Shown: positions 52,001 to 64,000 of the stretch, piece after piece
Numbering within the stretch: position 1 is the first letter of the stretch
How the letters are laid out: each line of letters opens with the position of its first letter
NCBI GenBank assembly: GCA_018894105.1
Contig: CM032122.1
Span: 39,525,404 to 39,589,403 of the forward strand
Direction of reading: 5' to 3'
Source of the DNA: Jacaranda mimosifolia
Taxonomy: Eukaryota > Streptophyta > Magnoliopsida > Lamiales > Bignoniaceae
Length of the DNA stretch: 64,000 nucleotides
The notes under the pieces: model-generated
What the model was told of the DNA's origin: nothing
The model's database searches: none
What the model saw: the letters and a program-made list of their open reading frames with translations, nothing else
Position numbers and translations under genes: made by a program

Positions 52001-55000
52001 TGGACAATGCAAATATGTGTGGTTTTGTTTTGGAAATAGTTAGACATATGGCAAAAAATGCACTTGGTTTTCATATCTGGAGATAACATCTATTACTGCA
52101 GATGTCACATCAAGATTTTATATCATGTAAGAATTTTTCCTGTTAGTGATCTCAAATCAATATTTTGTATTATTATATGTTGATATTATATTGATGTAAT
52201 GATTGAAAAAAAAAGTGTATATATATAAATATTAAGGTAATCATTTTGAAGATGTAGATATATATTCTTTTTATTGATTTGATTGAAATATGTAACTGAT
52301 ATAAAATATGTAATAGTTGGAACATATATATAGTCATGATTAGTTCTTTTGTGAACTAGTGTTCGGGAAGGGGGGTGTCTTTTCAGGGACTAAAACCCCA
52401 AAAGGCTTTTCTAAGATTATTGTTTATTTTTAATGCGTTGGCAGTTAATACTCTTACTAAATAATCTCTCTTTTTCATTTGGATTTTCAGGAAAAAATTA
52501 CAGATTCATTGCCAAAATCTTCTCAAGTTGCAAATCGCTCCAATGGCCCTCCCTATGCTCAGTCAGTGATGTCCACAGATAGTGATGATGGGATCTCATT
52601 CAAAGGTCAGTCTACGCACTTTACTGTAGGCTCAGTCATTTAGAAGGAAAAGTAAGTTTTTAGTAGGGAGTCACTGGCGAATCGTCTTTTTCTCCATTTT
52701 ATGCAATTCCTAACGATGGATGTTGTCCTGAATTCTTTTGTTTTCTTTAGCAGTTTAACTATCCCAAATTCATGTTTTTTAGTCTGGTCTGTCTCTCTAA
52801 GTTTATAATAGTTTGCATGGACGCGGCAAATGGAATTAGGATGTAGATGACTTAGTCAAGGACTCAGGAATATGTTTCATATTATAACAAACTAAATATA
52901 TGCAGGATAAGTAGCTTCCAATTTCATGTTTCCTGCATAAATAAAGAAGCTCGGATGGGGTAACAAGGACATGTTTGTAGAAACGTGATGGCTAAATGGA
53001 TATTGAATGCAGTGGTCATTTTTAAATGGGAAAAAGTGTTCCCCCACAGCGCCCTCCCTTTTTGAATCCACTAATCTTATATTAGATTGTTGGTAAATTC
53101 TTTCCTGGCAAGTTGTTTCTAAACTTTGTAATGTATGCATCCAGACCCAGTTCTTTCTTTTCTAAGTCAAATCTTAATAGGACATCTTGTTCTAGAAATA
53201 AATCCCTCCGAAGCGAGGGGAAAGATCAAATTGAGTAGCCTGCGGAGGTTTATGCAATTCTTATGTGTAATTTCCGTGGAAGTTTGAGAGCTGATTTTCA
53301 GTTAGATGTAGGCAGATGCATGCTGCTTGATGAGATTGTGCCAATCCAAAGTTGAGATACACTGTGCATCCGACTTTTTTCTTTTGCGACTGAAGTGTTC
53401 CTAAATTTAATCTATAAATAAGTTGCAAATTATGAAAGTTCATTATCAGGGAATTAACCATATTAGGCCAGGTGGCTGATTTTAGCTTTTCATAAGAAAG
53501 CATCATTTGGGTTTCATTCTTGGAGATGTTTTAGATGACTTAAAACATCCACCAGATGGTATTAGTATATTAGGACCTTGTAAAACCAATATGATTTTTT
53601 GCTAATTTCCATTTCTAAATAGTGGGTCTGGCTTACCTGTCGGATTCTTGTTTTCAAATTCGCATTCTGATTTTGATTTTCATGTTGCTATCTTCAGACG
53701 CGCTTTTCATAAATTAAGCTATTTTTGTTAGCTTTAGAAAATCATACGGCTATGGCTTACTGACAAGTGAAAAGTATGTCCAGAACTTGGCTCTATAATT
53801 TCTGATCTTGATAGAGTAGTTTTCTAGACAAACTAAAATGGTACTATTTCACCGTTCCAATTTTGAGGACAATTATTTATCACCCATTTTCATAATTAGT
53901 TAAATGATAAGAGAGTCGTGAACTCTGCTCTACATGTGAGATTATATGTGATAGCCACTGATTCTTTTGTTCCTTGTTCTGTTAATTTGCTATGTGATGC
54001 TCCAAATTATAATTAAGAGAGTCTGCTCTACGTATGAGACTATATGTGATAGCCATTGGTTCTTGTGGTCCTTGTTTGATAAATTTTCTTATCGGGTACT
54101 TCCTTGTTTATATATTGATCACTCTAAAGTTGTGAATTTCAGCAATTGGTGGAGCTGCTGGACAGCTTCTTGAGCAAAATGCTCAGGCCTTGGACCAAAT
54201 TTCTACCAACTTTTCCACTTGCAAGGTACTTGCAGTTTCAATATATGTATGTCACCAATTTTCTTCATGGGAGTAGCTATATCCATAAGTTCATTAATGA
54301 TTTCATATGTATGTTCTTTTTTCATCACTTTTTGGTGTGTGTGTGTGTGTGTATCAGATTATGTTATTAAGCAATTATAAAGGCTAGTTTAAGGGAAAAC
54401 TCATGATTGCCACCATCAATTGGCTTGACCGGGATGTGTAGATTCAGCAGTTGTCCTTATTTATCTTAAATTATTGTGGATAATAATGGTGATTAATGTT
54501 ATATGCTAGTAACCAAAATAACTGCAAATTTTTTTTGTTCTAAATAAACAATAACCGTTTCTTGATTTTGCATGATTAACATTATGGGATGGAAATATCT
54601 TTATTGGTTAGTTTTATTTTTATCAGGACCCAATGTATGGTGTGGAAATGGAGTCAGTTGGATTGCTTTAAAATTTATCAGACTAAAATATATAAGATAT
54701 TTTGCTGCACTGATGTCTCTCGATCTGTAAAGTCATTCTAATTTGCAATATATGGCATATAAGATTCTGACTGGAATACTGTTTTTGTCATATACATCAC
54801 CTTCCTGTGCTGTTTTAAGTTCGCTTTAATGGATCAGTTCTTTGACGACATGGCACACAGCTTCTTCCTATTGATGTTATTGAAATCATTTTTGCTGATC
54901 TGATGTGCAGATTCATGAGAACATCAATCTCTTTTGTCAGGCTCGGAATAATATCCTCTCGATCTTAAATGAGTATGTCCAGGACACTCTACCCTTAATC

Positions 55001-56243
55001 TTGTTTTTGAGATAGCTAAGCATTCCTTTTGAAGTATGAGGAATCATTTGCATAGAATTGCTGCATTTGTAGAGTTCTATGTTTAGTAAAGCTACAGCTA
55101 GTAAGCTTGATCTTTTGTTCCTCCACTACATTTGGTTATGTCTGAACTGTGAAAATCTGCCTGCTATAAGCAATACTGAACAAATTCTTGCGATATGCTT
55201 AATTTTGGTAATGTTGGGTTCTTTTGTTTCCTTATATTAGCTGTTATCATCAGAACCTTGTTAGAAATTAGGTGGGGCTAGTGTGTATGTGTGTGCGTTT
55301 TGACTTCCTTCCTCTTCTTCTTCCCATCTGACTTCCAAAAATTAGGAAGCACTCCCCTAAATGCCGGTCCATTCTCCCTCTCCTGCCCTATTAGACAAGT
55401 GCTAGGGCCGTAGTATGAATAAAAATGAAATTGAAAATACATCCTAAAAGTTGGACTATGTTTGTTTGTGTTTTGGATAAATTGTGGATAATGTTATGAG
55501 AGAAAATGTTTTGAAGTGAGTTGGGGGAATGTGATGTTTGTTTGTTTGTTTTTGTTTTGAGGGATTGTTGAAAATGTGTTGGAATAAAATTGTTTATTTG
55601 GAAGTGTCTTGGAAGGGACTAAATTTTACTGTAGATGTTAAATCAATCACTTTTTGTTGAGTTAGTGCAGTGAAATTGATTTTTTATAGTAATTGTTGAT
55701 GTATTTTTGTAGTTCTTATGAGTGGTGTATATATATATATATATATGTATATAGTGTTTTGGGAGGATATTTTTGGTAGTTTTTTTAGTGTTTTAGGTAA
55801 TGGGATTGGGGAATGTGGCGATACGTCTGGTATTATTTTGAGACTTGGAAAATATTATGGGAAAAGCTAAACAAACATAGCCTTGAGCTTTGGACTCGAG
55901 CACATCTTTGACTATTTCAAGAAAGAATAAAATTGTCAAGAGACATGGACTAGAGCATGCACTCATCTTCCGGGCATCTGCATGGGGATAATTGTTATAT
56001 GCTGAGAATGTTAACCACACACAGAACACACTTTCAGCATGGTGTTTGCATGACATGCTTTTTTGGCATATGCATCCAATAAGAATCATAGGATTGTTTT
56101 CAGATGTCCTAATCTGAACTATGTATTGCAGCTTCAATGAAACGCACGAAATAATGAAGTCGATGCCACCTCTTCCCGTCAAGCTGAACGAAGAGCTTGC
56201 TAACTCCATTCTTCCTCCCACACCACTGCCAAAGAAATCTTGA
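49056..56243 (+). CDS. DUF3755 family protein with SANT/Myb-like segment, 7 exons, 255 aa
   Basis: Exons by GT..AG borders and frame: 49056-49285, 50738-50837, 51788-51853, 52491-52605, 54143-54225, 54911-54972 and 56132-56243 (768 nt, stop TGA). Residues 1-60 are Gly/Asn/Ser-rich and disordered. Residues 61-110 (LDWTPEEQSTLEDLL to LRCRWM) look like a SANT/Myb-like helix bundle. Residues 111-132 are a Lys/Arg-rich, nuclear-localisation-like stretch. The C-terminal half has an LLEQNAQ helix and a conserved MPPLPVKLNEELANSILP end. I recognise the plant DUF3755 family but no established function; a nuclear DNA- or chromatin-associated role is an inference. Introns (up to 1.5 kb) are AT-rich and hold no other gene. 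Confidence 0.88.
50577..50603. repeat. TA microsatellite in intron 1
   Basis: Nearly perfect AT dinucleotide run with one C, followed by TTTTA-type repeats to about 50625. It lies 135 bp before exon 2. Confidence 0.85.
53909..54090. repeat. Imperfect tandem duplication in intron 4
   Basis: Two related stretches begin AAGAGAGTC.. and share TCTGCTCTAC..TATATGTGATAGCCA..TTCCTTGTT-type sequence with a period of about 98 bp (53909 and 54014 starts). The second unit ends about 50 bp before exon 5. There is no coding signal. Confidence 0.6.
54335..54352. repeat. GT microsatellite in intron 5
   Basis: Nine GT units without interruption, in the intron following exon 5. Confidence 0.9.
55453..55882. 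mobile_element. Small TIR element (MITE-like) in the last intron of the DUF3755 gene
   Basis: The ends are GGACTATGTTTGTTT (55453) and its near-complement AAACAAACATAGCC (55869-55882). The interior is G/T-rich and has no ORF. The size of about 430 bp and the terminal word are like those of hAT-type MITEs. I could not find a clean target-site duplication, so the superfamily is unsure. Confidence 0.5.
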
Positions 56244-58297
56244 GATCCTTCTTTGCTGGCCTAGATTCAATGATGATGATTCTGACTTTCTGTTAAGTTT
56301 CGCCCCTTAATAACTTATAGCAAAATAAATTGACTAGTTAGCTCAAGTTCAATTGGGAGTATGCCTCAAGTTTTAAGTTTTTCCTTTTTGTTGAAGTCCT
56401 GTCCTGTTTCTTGATTGGTATTTTCCTTTTGCTTTTCTTTCAGCAGTGTTATTTGTCTTAGGAGATGGTCTGTGTAGTGTCATGTAATTCAGTAGTATAG
56501 AACTATTTTTGGTCCTGTAAATAACTTTAGTGAAAAGTTTAGCTATTCAATTAGAGGGCATTTGCTGTGCAGGTATCAGTATTATTCACTTTTTCAATAA
56601 TTCTTGGACTTAAATCATTATTCCTGGAATTAAATCATGGTTTAACTAAGTCCTCTCTAGAACTTTCTTGAAAGGAAACATCATTGAATAAGGTTTGATC
56701 TTTGACATCATATTCCATTCTAAAATGAGAAGTTTGATGTAATTGGGATATTTCTTAAAAAATTGGATGCAGTTATCTAATTTATGATTCCACATGTACA
56801 AAATGAAATTTTCATTTTCGTAGAAAATGAGATTTTTTATGAAAATTTTTCATTTGCTTTTCTTTTCCCATAATGCATCTTAACTTTTGACATTTCTTTC
56901 CTTCTAACGATCGATTCAAATATATCTTAATTATATTTTATCTCTTCAATAAATTTAGTAACGAGTATAATGATTTTATTGCTTCGAATGTTTATGCGTA
57001 TTTTGTAGTGGTTGAGGCAGTATTGTTATAATGTATGTGTACGGCAAGTGATTATGGCTAGCCCAGAAGAAAGCATATTATAATTTAAATATAAACACTG
57101 CCCGTTTGGTTTTATTTCCACACCTATTTTTTCAATTTTCTACTATTCTATAAATAGAAATTATGATTTTTTAGAAATTTTCATTCGATATAATTTTCAT
57201 CTTCATTTTGAATGCATATTCTCCAATAGTTTATATATTTTTTCTTAATAATCTATATATCTTCTTTCTCTATTTCATTATTTGTATATATCTCCACCAA
57301 CAATCTATTAAAATCAATATAATCATTACATTTTTTATATTTTATTCAAATATATATTTATTTTCACATCACATCACATAATTAATTCTCATTATTTCAA
57401 AAAATAATGAAAATGAAAATAAAACCAAACACCCCTCCATTGAAGTTGGTTGATTGACTTTAGATCATAGGTGATTTGGTGGGGCAGTCCAAGCTTTGGA
57501 CCTTTCACAAATCAACCACAAATTCCACATATTATCATTTGCCAGGCCAACACACACACACACACAAATGAAAATGTTATGAAAAAGTGTTTCAAAAGCT
57601 GAGAGAATGAGAATAGATTGTAAATTATTTCAAAACTTTCGACTCATTTACACGTGCAATCAAGTATCGTCGCTATCTTTTGTTGGAAAAAAAATTCAAA
57701 ATCATCCTTGAAATTTTCATTTATATGAAATGGTTCATGTATTTTACATTTTCAGATGACATCACGTTTACCCTAATATTTGAACTCAATTGTAATTTAA
57801 CTCATCCCTTTTAGAGAATAAAGTAGTCAAACTAAAAAATAAATAAATAAAAAATTAAAATCAAACTTTCAAAAAAATTAAAACATTACGATTATTTGGC
57901 TAATCATGTTGATATAATTAATTTAATCAAACCATGGAAAAAAACTAATCAAAAATTTGACCCCATTCCTTTATTTTTTCCCCTTTTTTATTATTCGAAT
58001 GAAAATAAAAATAAAATAAAAATTTTGCAAATCAGTTAAAGGTCTCCTGTCTCTATAGTGAGGTGTCAGCGCCCTTATTTTTTAACTTTTACTGTACAAA
58101 GCCAAAAACCCTTCATCCTTTGTACCAAACTGGGTTCACTCTCAGTTGTAACGCTCCCATAGGGAGAGAGAAAGAGAGAGAAGAAAATAAATTCACTGCC
58201 AAAAACCCACAAACATCTGTATACGAAGTTCAATTCTCCGCCGAAAAAATCGTTCTTTTTAGTGTATTTTTCCCCCTATTTTTAGTGAGGGAGAGAA
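56244..58297. other. 3' UTR of the DUF3755 gene and intergenic region
   Basis: A possible poly(A) signal AATAAA is at 56324-56329. The region is AT-rich. It contains the TIR element at 57101-57434 and an (AC)8 run at 57550-57566. The last 200 bp, with CT/GA-rich sequence before the ATG at 58298, is probably 5' UTR and promoter of the ubiquitin protease gene. No gene is visible between. Confidence 0.5.
57101..57434. mobile_element. Small TIR element (MITE-like) between the two host genes
   Basis: The left end CCCGTTTGGTTTTATTTCCA (57101-57120) pairs with the right end TGAAAATAAAACCAAACACCC-type sequence (57414-57434); 17 or so bases match. The interior is very AT-rich and noncoding. The GTTTGG-starting TIR is common among plant hAT-like MITEs. 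No clear target-site duplication was identified. Confidence 0.55.

Positions 58298-64000
<5,703 letters not shown>

Overview
The window is plant nuclear DNA, most likely from a eudicot. It has a 48.6 kb block of endogenous pararetrovirus sequence on the left (1 to about 48597, running off the left edge) and 15.4 kb of ordinary gene space on the right (48598-64000). The plant assignment rests on two intron-containing genes of plant-type families (a DUF3755 protein and a UBP5-like ubiquitin protease), AT-rich introns with GT..AG borders, and a Caulimoviridae-type virus. The species cannot be named from the sequence.

Viral block. The virus has an AT-rich genome of about 7.7-7.8 kb with three ORFs on one strand: ORF1 (362 codons, 30K-type movement protein), 14 nt, ORF2 (1456 codons: coat/gag-like core, CCHC knuckle, coiled coil, aspartic protease, reverse transcriptase, RNase H, no integrase), then ORF3 (485 codons, unknown function), which overlaps ORF2 by ATGA. 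A promoter with a TATAAATA box and a leader of about 600 nt with an initiator-tRNA-Met primer site close the circle. The leader shows a full ribosome-shunt layout: its first AUG opens a 3-codon ORF that stops 7 nt before a 34-nt inverted repeat, and the repeat ends 9 nt before the ORF1 AUG. The ATGA overlap and terminal unknown ORF resemble florendoviruses, but a separate movement-protein ORF does not fit the usual florendovirus plan as I know it.

Layout of the block. From 1 to about 38362 most viral DNA reads on the minus strand; from 38363 to 48597 it reads on the plus strand, so the two halves form a giant head-to-head palindrome. ORF3 is open in five copies (1047, 15490, 24637, 32610, 43303). 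ORF2 is full length in three (2501, 26091, 38936) and broken in the others. ORF1 is full length in three (12528, 21675, 30476). All three ORFs are open and contiguous at 24637-31564. A rearranged unit of about 8.8 kb (9147 bp in the copy with an extra 346-bp duplication) is tandemly repeated. It carries a 1.1 kb scrambled patch of seven or more viral snippets in the middle of the leader, and the patch is present in both copies (13690-14800, 22837-23947). A T36 tract at 32238-32273 joins two oppositely oriented leaders, one side ending at the tRNA primer site and the other at a plausible pregenomic RNA poly(A) site. Several other junctions also lie at or near the primer site. Together this suggests integration of aberrant reverse-transcription products rather than a single clean insertion.

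Host part. The viral block ends at about 48597 in very AT-rich DNA. A 7-exon gene (49056-56243) encodes a 255-residue DUF3755 protein with a SANT/Myb-like segment. A small TIR element lies in its last intron and another lies between the two genes. A second gene (58298 to beyond 64000) encodes the N-terminal 440 residues or so of a DUSP-containing ubiquitin-specific protease (UBP5-like), including the catalytic Cys box; its 3' part is outside the window.
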